This document shows positions 14,502 through 24,700 of a stretch of 42,338 nucleotides of DNA, piece after piece. Below the pieces are notes generated by a model that had not been told where the DNA came from, searched no databases, and saw nothing but the letters and a program-made list of their open reading frames with translations. Made by a program: the position numbers and the translations under genes. Every line of letters starts with the position of its first letter. The stretch's first letter is position 1. Source of the stretch: a virus; the IMG/VR virus record IMGVR_UViG_3300028895_000534, positions 1 through 42,338 of that record, one strand, 5' to 3'.

Positions 14502-15487
14502 TGGCTGTTGGAACAGGATGGTTTGAGATAGAAAGATCCTACGATAGGGGCGTTGCAGATGCGCAATACTGGACCGGGGTGCGAAGATATGTTGGACCTA
14601 AGAGTACTCTAGACGATAGCGTTACAGAACTAGATGGAGCTACTTGGTCTACTCCAGAAAGCGTTACTCTAATCCCTAGAAAACTCCGGATTTTTCAAAA
14701 TGCTAGGGAAGGTGGTTATGCAGAAAATAGCGAATGCGCAGAGATCGAGGTTCAATATCGAAGTGCGTATAATCCAATAACTCACCCCGTCGGAACCGCT
14801 ACTCTCGCAGTTTCTACAAGACCTCTCCAGTATAGACAGAAAGAGGATATCGCCGGTCTTGTTATAGAAGGTCCGCATAAGACAAAGAAGCGCCATTATT
14901 TCAAAGTCGTGAATGGATCTAATATACGATTCAAACACTTAACTGTTTTCCAAATACGGACTGCTTTTGATATCACAGAGCAGTTTCATAAGACAGGAAA
15001 GACATGGGCTACGTTCTCGGATCTTCTTGATAAGATTAATAACGCAGAAATGTCTAAACTCGGGATAGGAATAGGGCAGGCAAGGCTTATTAACGTAAGT
15101 ATCCCGAAGTATTTTCTCTATAACTCTCCTATCACGCATGTTCCTACGAATTTTACCTTCTGGTATAGTTCAAAGCATTGGAATAAGTTATACGATGATG
15201 CGACTAATTTCGGAACCTGTAGATCGCAATTATTTTACAAGGGTCCGAAATCAGTCCCTGTTATAGATACAATGGATATGAGTAGTACTGAGTCTCTTAC
15301 TTATATTCACAAAGATACCCTCGCTGCAGGAGCGAGTGAAGCTAACGCCAAGCTCGTGATAAGAGAAGATGAAGTAGAGGCTAAGATGGCCGCGGCTCAG
15401 AATAATGGCTATCGTGATCTATTCGATGAAGATGATGGAGACTTCGCGTCTCTTGACGCTAAACTCTGGTGGACTATAACAGTATGA
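14501..15487 (+). CDS. Tail structural protein, 328 aa
   Basis: Overlaps its upstream neighbour by one base and the collar-domain gene by ATGA. The N-terminal third is beta-like with charged turns; a central aromatic-rich region (NFTFWYSSKHWNKLY) suggests a surface or interface domain; the C-terminal 60 residues are acidic (FDEDDGDFAS). Probably a tail or tail-tip component by position; not assigned to a family. Confidence 0.6.
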   Translation: MAVGTGWFEIERSYDRGVADAQYWTGVRRYVGPKSTLDDSVTELDGATWSTPESVTLIPRKLRIFQNAREGGYAENSECAEIEVQYRSAYNPITHPVGTATLAVSTRPLQYRQKEDIAGLVIEGPHKTKKRHYFKVVNGSNIRFKHLTVFQIRTAFDITEQFHKTGKTWATFSDLLDKINNAEMSKLGIGIGQARLINVSIPKYFLYNSPITHVPTNFTFWYSSKHWNKLYDDATNFGTCRSQLFYKGPKSVPVIDTMDMSSTESLTYIHKDTLAAGASEANAKLVIREDEVEAKMAAAQNNGYRDLFDEDDGDFASLDAKLWWTITV

Positions 15488-16494
15488 GTGATATACTAAG
15501 AACAGTTAATCAGATTATTAGCGGTCTTAAGGATCTTGCCCACGATCCTGAACGCCTTGTTGAGAACTTTCAAGATTTCGTTTCCCAACTACCGGATGAG
15601 GTAACCTCGGAAGATACCTCGTATGATGATACCACACTAGAGAGGCCCCTTGAGGAAAGAGTCGCTGATCTTGAAGATACTGTAATGAGGCGACCTGAGG
15701 AACTTAGGATCAAGGATAGTGAGATTCCTAAAATGGAAGGGAACTATATTGAACCTACGCTTGTGGAATATGGTTATGTCAATAGCGCGATAAGTTCTTC
15801 TCTCGATCACATCGATATCCAGCCAAGTGATTTCAGCGGAAACGATGGAGACCTTGGTGTTATTGCTATCGCGACAGGAAGTGATGGGAAGGCGCACTCG
15901 GTAGAACTCGCGCAATACGATCAGGTAATGTTCCTGCGTCTTGAGCGTCCTGTGGTGACAAAAGATAGCACAACTACTGTCTATGGCATTCTCATAGGAA
16001 GAACAGGGCAGGTAGAAGGAGAGCGTGATGTTTGGCAGCCCGGAGATATAAAAACACATGCAGGAAATACAGTACAAAGCGGATGGCTACTATGTGATGG
16101 GTCAGCAGTATCACGTACAACATATGCTAATCTTTTTTCTGCTATAGGAACGTTATGGGGCGTTGGTGATGGTTCAACAACCTTCAACTTGCCCGGCGAT
16201 GGATTAGTCTGGCGAGGATATCAGTCAGGGCACGCAGACTATGGTACGGTAGGTAACACAGCGGGCGTTGAGACGCTCGATTTAGACCATACCCACGTTG
16301 CCTCAACGGTGTCAGAAGTTGATGCTGGAACCGAAACATATGTGTGGCATAATTCAGCATCAAGTTTTCCCAACTGGAACGGGACTCGCAATCCGCCGAC
16401 GATTGACCGCCCTGATAACGCCGGTGAAGCTGACCCACATGAAGTAGATAACCGTGGGCCGTTCGGTGTGGTAAAATATTTAATTAAATATTAA
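15484..16494 (+). CDS. Tail fibre with collar domain, 336 aa
   Basis: The N-terminal 60 residues are helical (virion-attachment-like), followed by beta-rich repeats. From about residue 195 a phage tail-collar domain is evident: GWLLCDGSAVSRTTYANLF...GDGSTTFNLP, the PF07484 pattern. ATG 15484 overlaps the previous stop; the GTG at 15469 is less likely. Codon use changes at about 16030 to CAG-, ACA- and GGT-type codons foreign to the rest of the phage, so the collar tip looks acquired. Role: host binding or fibre trimer assembly. Confidence 0.75.
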   Translation: MSDILRTVNQIISGLKDLAHDPERLVENFQDFVSQLPDEVTSEDTSYDDTTLERPLEERVADLEDTVMRRPEELRIKDSEIPKMEGNYIEPTLVEYGYVNSAISSSLDHIDIQPSDFSGNDGDLGVIAIATGSDGKAHSVELAQYDQVMFLRLERPVVTKDSTTTVYGILIGRTGQVEGERDVWQPGDIKTHAGNTVQSGWLLCDGSAVSRTTYANLFSAIGTLWGVGDGSTTFNLPGDGLVWRGYQSGHADYGTVGNTAGVETLDLDHTHVASTVSEVDAGTETYVWHNSASSFPNWNGTRNPPTIDRPDNAGEADPHEVDNRGPFGVVKYLIKY

Positions 16495-16817
16495 CTATTA
16501 ACTGCCTGATGATTGCTCCCCAAAGGGCAGAAGAGCCGCTGCAAGATATCAATTTGGCGCCAAGACTGGCGTGCTACGCAGCCTGCTGATCGACGCCGGA
16601 TTGAAAATGGAGTAACACATGAGTTTGATACCGGGAATGAGGATAACAACGAGTATATTATTCATAACTACGGTAACATCACAACTTTTCACACAATAGA
16701 TGCAGATACCTATCATATTCTTGCAATAGATCAGCGCGGCCATGTTTCCAAGGTTTCCGCGAATGGAACCGATTGGAAAGAAATGTCCTCTACCCCATAA
16801 TAAGAAGGAAAAAGAAA
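16495..16817 (+). pseudogene. Mosaic joint with 5'-truncated gene remnant (frame 16513-16800)
   Basis: After the fibre stop an unrelated short coding-like stretch (LPDDCSPKGRRAAARYQFGA..., no start, TAA near 16613-16615) is joined to the tail of a different gene whose frame, from about 16615 to 16800, encodes a phage-style protein end (DADTYHILAIDQRGHVSK). The only upstream start in that frame is TTG 16513, without ribosome site. The simplest reading is that the imported fibre tip cut off the front of the next gene. A functional leaderless or rare-start gene is possible but unsupported. Confidence 0.45.
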
Positions 16818-17702
16818 ATGAGTCTAGAAATCATCAGAGTAACAGAACAAGCCGGGATCGACTATATGCTGGATCATATCGTAGCGGACACGGATGAAAC
16901 AAAAGAGGAGATTGTTAGCACGATACGAGACCTCCTTGCGGATCAGAAAGATCGGACACTTATTCTACAAGCCTGGGATGTGGAGGATGAGAAGGAACCC
17001 GTTCTCCAGGCATTTATTATTGCATACGTTCCCCCGAATGGGAACTATTCTTTCATTATACAAGCGTGGAAGATATTGAAGCCAGTGGATTCGCGGGTCA
17101 TGGATAGGCTTTTCTTCAGACTCCAGTACTGGACAGACTCCTGGGGGCGGACAGAGATCCGCGGCGAAACAACTCGTAAGACCGAGCCCTTTTTAAGAAA
17201 ATGGAAATTCGAGCACATTTCAAGTGTTCTTCGATATACGATTCCAGTAGACTTTGAACTACCTCAAGCACAGGATAGAAAAGAAAATGGCAACAGCAAC
17301 GTCGATAGCGTCCTCTCTGGGGAGCAAGAACATAAGAGACAAGGCAGCGAAGTTACTGAACGATACCCCGATAGCGGAGGCGTTCAGGAAGCAACCAGTA
17401 GTACAGAATCAAGTAGCAAGACAGAATACGCAGGCTCAGCAACAGATCGGGGAGGCAAGCGATCAGAGATCGAGATTACAGAATCAGTACGGGGATCTAC
17501 AACCAGAAGCATTGCAGGCAACGGGAGTAGTTCCGGGAGCATTGAATCAAGCCCAGGGACTGGAAGCGATACAGATACAGGAGCAGATCTCGGAGATAGA
17601 AAGACAGAAACAGATAGCGAAAGATCGGTTCCGAACTGGCTTCGAGGATATCTTTCGAATCGGGCAAGAACCCGCGCCCTCGTATCAACAGAGACTAGAT
17701 GA
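16818..17702 (+). CDS. GNAT-like acyltransferase domain with overprinted Ser/Thr-rich tail, 294 aa
   Basis: ATG 16818 has an excellent site (GAAGGAAAAAGAAA). Residues 1-150 resemble a GNAT fold: alternating strands and helices with a hydrophobic beta core (LQAFIIAYVPP) and the terminal FLRKWKFEHISSVLRYTI, typical of the acetyltransferase C-terminus. Phage versions occur before internal virion protein genes. From about residue 157 the protein becomes Ser/Gly/Thr-rich low complexity and overlaps the next gene in another frame for 416 bases. The tail may be a true dual-coded extension; catalysis is unproven. Confidence 0.65.
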   Translation: MSLEIIRVTEQAGIDYMLDHIVADTDETKEEIVSTIRDLLADQKDRTLILQAWDVEDEKEPVLQAFIIAYVPPNGNYSFIIQAWKILKPVDSRVMDRLFFRLQYWTDSWGRTEIRGETTRKTEPFLRKWKFEHISSVLRYTIPVDFELPQAQDRKENGNSNVDSVLSGEQEHKRQGSEVTERYPDSGGVQEATSSTESSSKTEYAGSATDRGGKRSEIEITESVRGSTTRSIAGNGSSSGSIESSPGTGSDTDTGADLGDRKTETDSERSVPNWLRGYLSNRARTRALVSTETR

Positions 17703-18720
17703 ACTAGATATTCCAGGAGTAGCGCCCGAGCATAATATCGACCGTCAGGATTTCATCGAGAAACGGTATAGGGCTACTGTAAGAGAGAATCTTAAGTTCG
17801 CGCAGGATAGGCAGATTAGGTCTCTTGATAATACTCCTAGGGATAGAATTAGTCGTGAAAGCAAGGAGCAACTTGATACTAGGATCATTAATCTTAAGTC
17901 CCTCCAAGCGGCGGGAAAATTGACCGCGCGTGGAAGAGAAGCTCTTGCGAAGTCCTACTTCTATTATAGTAAACGCAATGAAGGGAAGCTGCATCCTGAT
18001 AAGATTCGAGAACAGGAACTCTTTACTGCGAAAGCTAATACGGCGAAGGCGATTCTTCAAAGGGGAAAGAGCAAGGCAATGCTTGATTTTGCTCAGGAAC
18101 TTAATAAACTCGATTCTCCTGAACTTATTAGATCCGTTGCTGAGACACATCCAGAGGGAAGCGCGGAGAGAATCGCGGCTATGAAGAGGGCTAAGGAACT
18201 TGATACCTGGATGCAGAAGGAAGAGAATAAGGGAAAAAGCGCTTTCGACTTTGAGTTAGAAAGAGTAAAGAAACTTTCTTCTGAGGAACAAGCTGCGCAT
18301 TGGGATGCGAGGTTTAATATCGTAAAAGAAGATCCGGGGACCATGTCTCTGAAGGTCGCAGTGCAGGCGTGGCAGAGAATGCAAAAGGGATTTAATGAAT
18401 GGGATATTGCTTCTAGTGATGAAGACTACAGTGATGTTCCTCATCCACTTAATAGATGGAGTATTTTCAAAGATAGGAATTTCAAAACACATCCGATCTC
18501 TAGAGAAGAATTCCTCGCGGTTGCTACCGGGAAGATTGTAGGAGGATTCTCCCCAAAGGGCGGGAAGATTAAGGAGACTCCTGTTACGAAGGTATTCGAT
18601 CCTAAGGGTGGGGCAATTGATCCGGGTTTGATTAATCTAAATCCTGATGGTAGTGAGATAGATACCTCAGGAGCCCCAGTATTTAGTGATGAAGATATCA
18701 GCAAGCACTTTACAGGATAA
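17287..18720 (+). CDS. Helical internal-virion-type protein, 477 aa
   Basis: ATG 17287 follows AGGATAGAAAAG. The product is strongly alpha-helical and Gln/Glu/Lys-rich (residues about 40-130 and 150-330), with no membrane span or enzyme motif. Its place before the giant protein matches the ejection-protein block of T7-like podoviruses (gp14-gp16). The first 138 codons overlap the upstream GNAT-like gene; in that stretch about one codon in nine ends in T, against about one in three afterwards, consistent with dual-coding constraint. Confidence 0.7.
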   Translation: MATATSIASSLGSKNIRDKAAKLLNDTPIAEAFRKQPVVQNQVARQNTQAQQQIGEASDQRSRLQNQYGDLQPEALQATGVVPGALNQAQGLEAIQIQEQISEIERQKQIAKDRFRTGFEDIFRIGQEPAPSYQQRLDELDIPGVAPEHNIDRQDFIEKRYRATVRENLKFAQDRQIRSLDNTPRDRISRESKEQLDTRIINLKSLQAAGKLTARGREALAKSYFYYSKRNEGKLHPDKIREQELFTAKANTAKAILQRGKSKAMLDFAQELNKLDSPELIRSVAETHPEGSAERIAAMKRAKELDTWMQKEENKGKSAFDFELERVKKLSSEEQAAHWDARFNIVKEDPGTMSLKVAVQAWQRMQKGFNEWDIASSDEDYSDVPHPLNRWSIFKDRNFKTHPISREEFLAVATGKIVGGFSPKGGKIKETPVTKVFDPKGGAIDPGLINLNPDGSEIDTSGAPVFSDEDISKHFTG

Positions 18721-18725
18721 CAAAC

Positions 18726-21700
18726 ATGCCTGAATTACAGCCAGGGATATTAAAGCGAAAAGAACTATTCGATCCTCTTGGGCACCTAGAAGGTGCAGAG
18801 TATCAAAAGGCTTATTTCGAGAGACTTGGTAAAAGTGAACTCGCGAAACAGATAACGCCTGAGTTTTATGAACAGAACAAAGCAGTTTTTGATATCACGA
18901 AAGCGGTCCAGAGAACCGCGGTGCAAAGACAATGGGAAGATTCGCAGAAAGAATCTCTTGAGAAAGTTCTCTCGGATTTCGATAAAGAGCAAGGGATCTT
19001 TCTTCCGGCTAGGACTAATGCGATTCCTACGGTGCATAGTCCGCATGTTAGTATCCTGTCCCCGCGTCAGAGAAAGCACCAGATAGCGCGACAAAAGCTC
19101 GCGGCAAGATACGAGAACCCTTTCTTCCGTGATCCGGGCGCTAGGAAGTTTATTGGTAGAGAGGCCGCGAAGGAGGGGTTAACTTCCTATCAGTATAGGA
19201 GACTTAATCCCTATAAGGCCATGCTATTCGAGGCCCAAGCTAAGTTCGGAGATAAGGCACCAAAGGATTTCTGGGAATCTCTTGAGGAGGAAGTTACTAG
19301 TGGCAGGGTGGTTCCCTTTGTGGGAGATATTATTACGATCGCAGATTTCATGAATGTAACTAGAGATCAGCGACTCGCGCAAATGGACCCGGAAATTCGT
19401 AAGGATCAACTAAGGCGTACTGTGCAAGGAATGGTTGCAGCAGATAGACCTATCTATCAAGGAACAGATAAAGAAAGACTAGAAGCCGCAACGGAAGATA
19501 TTAATGCCGCGAAAGAAAGAGTCTCACAGCGTTTTGATAAGATAATCGAGGGCATGACCCGCGGCCAGACTTTTGGCGGTAAGATAGGAACTGGAGTAGG
19601 GGGCTCGGTCCCCTTTATGCTTGAGTTCCTAGCTACCTATGGGCTTGCGAAAACTGCTAAGGCAGCTACGAAGAAAGGCTTTGCTTCGATTGCGAAAAAG
19701 AGAGCGCTTAAGCAGCTTGATAATCTAACTGGAAGAGTGGTTTCTGAGAAAGCGAAAAAGAAACTTGCAGAATACGCGGCGAAGAATATTAAGAAGAATC
19801 TCTTCGTAGATGCAGTAGGGAATGTAGCTGGGGCGTTTCTGCAAACCAGCCTGGGATTCCAGCAGAAGATCGCGGCTGATATGGCGCGGAAGTTTATGCC
19901 CACGGTAGGAGTTAATCCTGAGACCGGGAAACTTACGCTTGTTAACCAAGAGGGAAGCGTTGGGAAAGAATATCTCGATAGCTTCGTTAGTACCTGGATA
20001 GAGAATTTCTCTGAGGTCGCGATCTCTCAAGCGGCATCAAGGGCGGGAAAGGTTCTAGAAAAGGGCGCGAAGAAGATTCCCTTAATCGGTGAGCATACCG
20101 CGAAGATAATGAATGCTCTAGGGAAGTTCAAAGCCGGGGGACCATTCTCGAATATCGCGGAAGAAATGGGAGAGGAGGCGCTGTCTCATTTCCTGCGATA
20201 CGGTGTCGGTGTTGGGGATGTAAAAGATCCCTTTATGTCCTGGGAAGAACTGGGCGTAACGCTTGGAGTAATAACTGCACAGAGCGGTGGGGGTCTTGCG
20301 GTTGGGCGTTCTACTCAAGGAATTCTAAAAGCAATTAATCGAATAGAGAATACCAAGGTTCGGAAGAAAGAAGCTACGAAGGCGCTTGGTTTCGAACCTG
20401 GTACTCCTTGGGATATCGTAGAAAAGCGGCTTAATACTCTTCTCGAACAGGGGCAGAAGGATCTTGAACAGAGATCTAGGAAAAAGAAAGAGGAGAAGAT
20501 AAAGGGTGATCCTATTATTGGAACCACACATACGACGAAACTTAGATTCGTGCCGCAGATTGAAAGACACGGAGAGAAATTTGATGTAATTATCCCCTCG
20601 CGGGGTGAGGATCTCTCGGACTTCGGAGTAGAGACACATTATATTTTTAAAGAAGAAAGTGATGCGAAGGAGTTTCTGAAAAGTGAGAGAGAAAAGTTTA
20701 GGATACAGGATAAAATAGAAACGAAGAAAGCTCAGCAAAAGAAAGAACCCGTTGTTCCGCAGCCGAGAGTTACTCTTACGGTGGATACTCCCGATCTTGC
20801 GAAATTCGGAAAGCCGAGAGTTGTACCGAGGGAAGATGGCGGGGCCGATGTTGTTGAGAACGAAGGCTATGGTTTTACTCTTTATCATAGGTTTGATAAT
20901 GTGGATAGTGCGATTCGTTTCAGGGATAGCCTTGATGCTCAGAGGCCCGCGAGATCTACTTCCTCCGAGAAGGAGCGAAGAGAGGGACCTTTTATTAAAT
21001 CTGTCCAGCAGGCGGAGACAAAAGAGGAGAGTGACGCGGCTAGGGTTGCTATGAACCGGCGCTTGTTCGGGACCCGCACTGTTTTTAGAGATGTAGATGG
21101 TGGAGTAGAGGCGACACTGTTCGAGGGAACAACTCCTCTTGGTACGATGTTCTTTCCCTCGGATAACATAACGGAAGCAATGCAGAGAGCGGAAGTATTC
21201 ATGGAACAGGTCTCGAAGTCGATGGCAAGAGATCCGGTTTCTAAGAGAGCGGGGATAGCTACACAGGCCCCGCGATTGAATATCGCCTGGACGTTGGAAA
21301 ATACTGAGCAAGTTCCTGGGACTCCTTATTATACCGAGTTTCCATCGAATGCTAGTCAGGGATTTCAGGATAGGATTCTGGACAGGGGATATGTGAAAAG
21401 TTTCCTGATACAGATGGAAGGAATTATTGAGAAAACAGGTTCGAGGCTTTATGAAATCGAGGGAAACGTTAATCATAAGAACGCTTCTCTCTTTGGCCTA
21501 CAACTAACGCAGCATGAATATGCATCTATCTTCCCGAACTTCTTCTCGGAGAAAAGTGAGAAGGGGGAGGATATTCTTAGGCCCGCGATCTCCTTTAATC
21601 CCTATATGCATCTTGAGAAAGCAATGACCGCAGAGGGGACAGGGAGAGCGGATGCCAAGGTTAGGAGAGTAGCTGCGATTAATTCTGTAGAGACTCTTCT

Positions 21701-24700
21701 CCATGAATTCGCGCATATTAATATGCTTGATATCGAGCCTGGTCATGTTTCTATGCTCATGGAAGCAGAAATGGCAAGGCTACGTAATATCCTGGGCTCA
21801 GAGTTTTTGAACGAACTTGAAGAACTATTCTATAACCTATACGGAACATTAAACACAGAGGAATTCAGAAATGACGCCAAAGAACTTAAACGAACCTATG
21901 TCAGAGGAAGCAGATCTTCAGAGACAAGTGAGCAAACTCGTGCCGCTGCTCGCGTACAAAGACACCAGAGGCCTAAGCGCAGCGCTGTCGAGGATGCCCC
22001 AGACGATTCGGAAGGAAGTCCTGGAAAAGTCAAGTCATTATCTTCTGAAGAACTGGCCGAAAATGACACCGGCGAGAAAGAGGAAGATCCTCCGGGAATC
22101 ACAAACCCTGACGAAATAGAGAAGGTTAATAATATTGTTAAGAAGATCCGGAGAGTTCATGGGGAATGGTGGGAGTTGGATAAGAAGAGGAAGTTATTGA
22201 AGGAAAAAGGGGAGGAGCTTTCTAGTGACGATAAGGCTAAGTTGGATAAGGCGGATAGGGATAGGAGTAGGCTATGGGGTGTTCTCACTACGGGCGTTAA
22301 TATCGAGGGCCGGAAGTATAAGGCCGCAGAAGGAGAGACGCTACGAGATCCCGGTATGGGGCTTAATTCTAAACAGGTTAGTAAAATGCTCTGGCCAAAG
22401 GGAAAGAGGAAGAGTGGGAAGAATTCTTCTATCTCTAGTTCTCTCCGAAAGGTTGATAAGAAGACGGGGATAGGAGAACTGGCAGAAGCGGAGACATTTG
22501 GGAAGCTACGTAGGCTTGAATCGCATCTTAGGAATTTTCTGCATAGGATCTATGTTGGAAGAGTTACCCCCGCGAAGGCGTTCGAGAGAGTGTTCGGTGA
22601 CGAGGCATATGCTAAGATGATGACTTTTCTCTTCCAGCCTCAGAGTGAGATGGTTAAGTTGTTTGATGCAGAGACTCTTTTGCTAGATCCGGGGTTCTTG
22701 AAGAAGGAGATGGATCTTACGTACAATGCGCTTGGTAGGATGATTGATGTATATGGAAAAGAACATCAGCAGAGATTGATGTATTCCTGGGCGGGAGAAG
22801 CGGTTGAGACGGAGGGGGAAATTGCACAGGAACATGCGAGAGAGAACTTAACAGATCGTGACAAGACGATGGTTAATGATCTCTTTGGGCAAATTAGTAA
22901 GAAAAACTGGGATGATTTGTTTGCTCTCGATCCCACTGTGGATTTCTTTGAGAATTATTTCCTGGGGACTTATAAGAATACCGCAAAACTCCGAGCACTA
23001 TTGAAGGATAGTGTGCTAAGAAAAGTTTCAACCGCGATGAAGAAGAAGAAGAAGATAATGTCCATGGCGGATGCGGTTGAGCATTATGGACTTGAGCCGA
23101 AAACGTGGAACCCGGTTTGGAACCTACGGACAGAATATCTAATGATCGCAAACTATCGTGCGATGATACAACTAAGGGCTTATCTACGAACCCGAACAGA
23201 TATGTATCAGATCGCGGATGCACCGCCCGCGGATGGTTGGGATATTCTTCCAAAGGGAATGGGAGAATTCTTTGGAGAAGGATATTTTCACCCAATCGCG
23301 CGACAGTTGATGTCGAATCTTTATGGAAAGAATGCTTTTTCAAAAGGTGGGTTGAAGCTTATTAGAAGTCTCTGGCAGGTTGCACAAGGCGTAGCATTTA
23401 CCCTGGGACCTATCTTTCACCTCGGAACAGTTACCGCGCAGATGTTAGCAAATGCTCCGATTGGTTCGTTCCTTAGACCGAAGTCTTATAGGAATTTATA
23501 TAGGTTTATGAAGAAATTCCGTCATCCTAGGAACATGGTGGACCCTGCGAATATGACTGTCGAGGATATGAATGTCTTCGCGGAGTTCCTACGAACCGGG
23601 GGAAATATCCGGGACAATCATGCCGCGGAATTTGTAACCGCGTATGAGAACTTTATGACAGGGACTATTAGTGAGAATCTCTATCTCTCGACCGCGGGAG
23701 AACTTGCGAGGCTACCATTAAGGGTCGCTACGATTCCATTCCGGGCACTTTCTCGATGGACCTTCCATGAGTTTATTCCAATGGTTAAGTTTCTGGAATT
23801 CTCGAACTGGTACAAGGACTTTGTTAAGAGAAAGAAACAGGCCCCGACGGATAGGGAGATGATTGAATATAATAATCATCTTCAAAATCTATTCGGGGAG
23901 ATGAATGAAAAGCTCTGGGGCTTTAGTGGTACGGCTACCTCCGCGCTTAGGATAATGTGGATCGCTCCTGGGTTCATGCTTGGTGACTTTCTTACCATGT
24001 TCAAGGCTGGGACACAGTGGAAGGGTGGGCATCATTCGAGGAAGGCAATGTTTCAATACTTCACGGTGAAGGCTGTATTTGCTTCGTTGATAACCTTCTG
24101 GCTTACCGGGAAGTGGAAAGATCCGCCAGAGAAAGTTGAGGATATTCTTGATCTCTGGAAAATTGATACGGGGCAGGTTTATCAAGATGGACCGAATAAA
24201 GGGAAGGAGATAAAGATAGAGACCCTTACTGTTGGTAAGGACTATTCTATTGGTCTCCCCGCTGCGCTTGAGGCATTTAAGGGGAGACCTGGGAAGGGAG
24301 CGTTGCGCCTCCTGGAAGATTTCTCCAAGAGAATGTTTAGCTCGGTAACGGGTGGGATAAAGAGTCTCTCGGATATCGCGGACATAACGGTTCGCGGGAA
24401 GAAGCTGGTGGATTGGAAGAACAAGAGATTGATTAATGTCCATGATACTACCCTGCAGAAGATGGGGAAGTTTTTTATGCAGATATCTAGTAACTTTACC
24501 CCGTATGGTGTAGCTCAGGGAATGAGAGCGAAGCGGAATGGAATGAATGCTTATCAGTCTATTCTTATCGCATTGTCGGGGACACGGCTTGGATTGTCTG
24601 AGAAGGATAAGAGGGAGAATGAACTCGCGCAGTTGATCCGCGCGTATAAGAGCGGTGATGAGAGTTTATATTTTCAGATGTCTAAGAATGGATTCACCGA

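Noticed and set aside
20325-21476. Long antisense frame of 383 codons on the minus strand inside the giant gene
   Set aside because: No ribosome site, Arg/Ser/Leu-rich composition typical of antisense reading, and the plus frame is convincingly coding.
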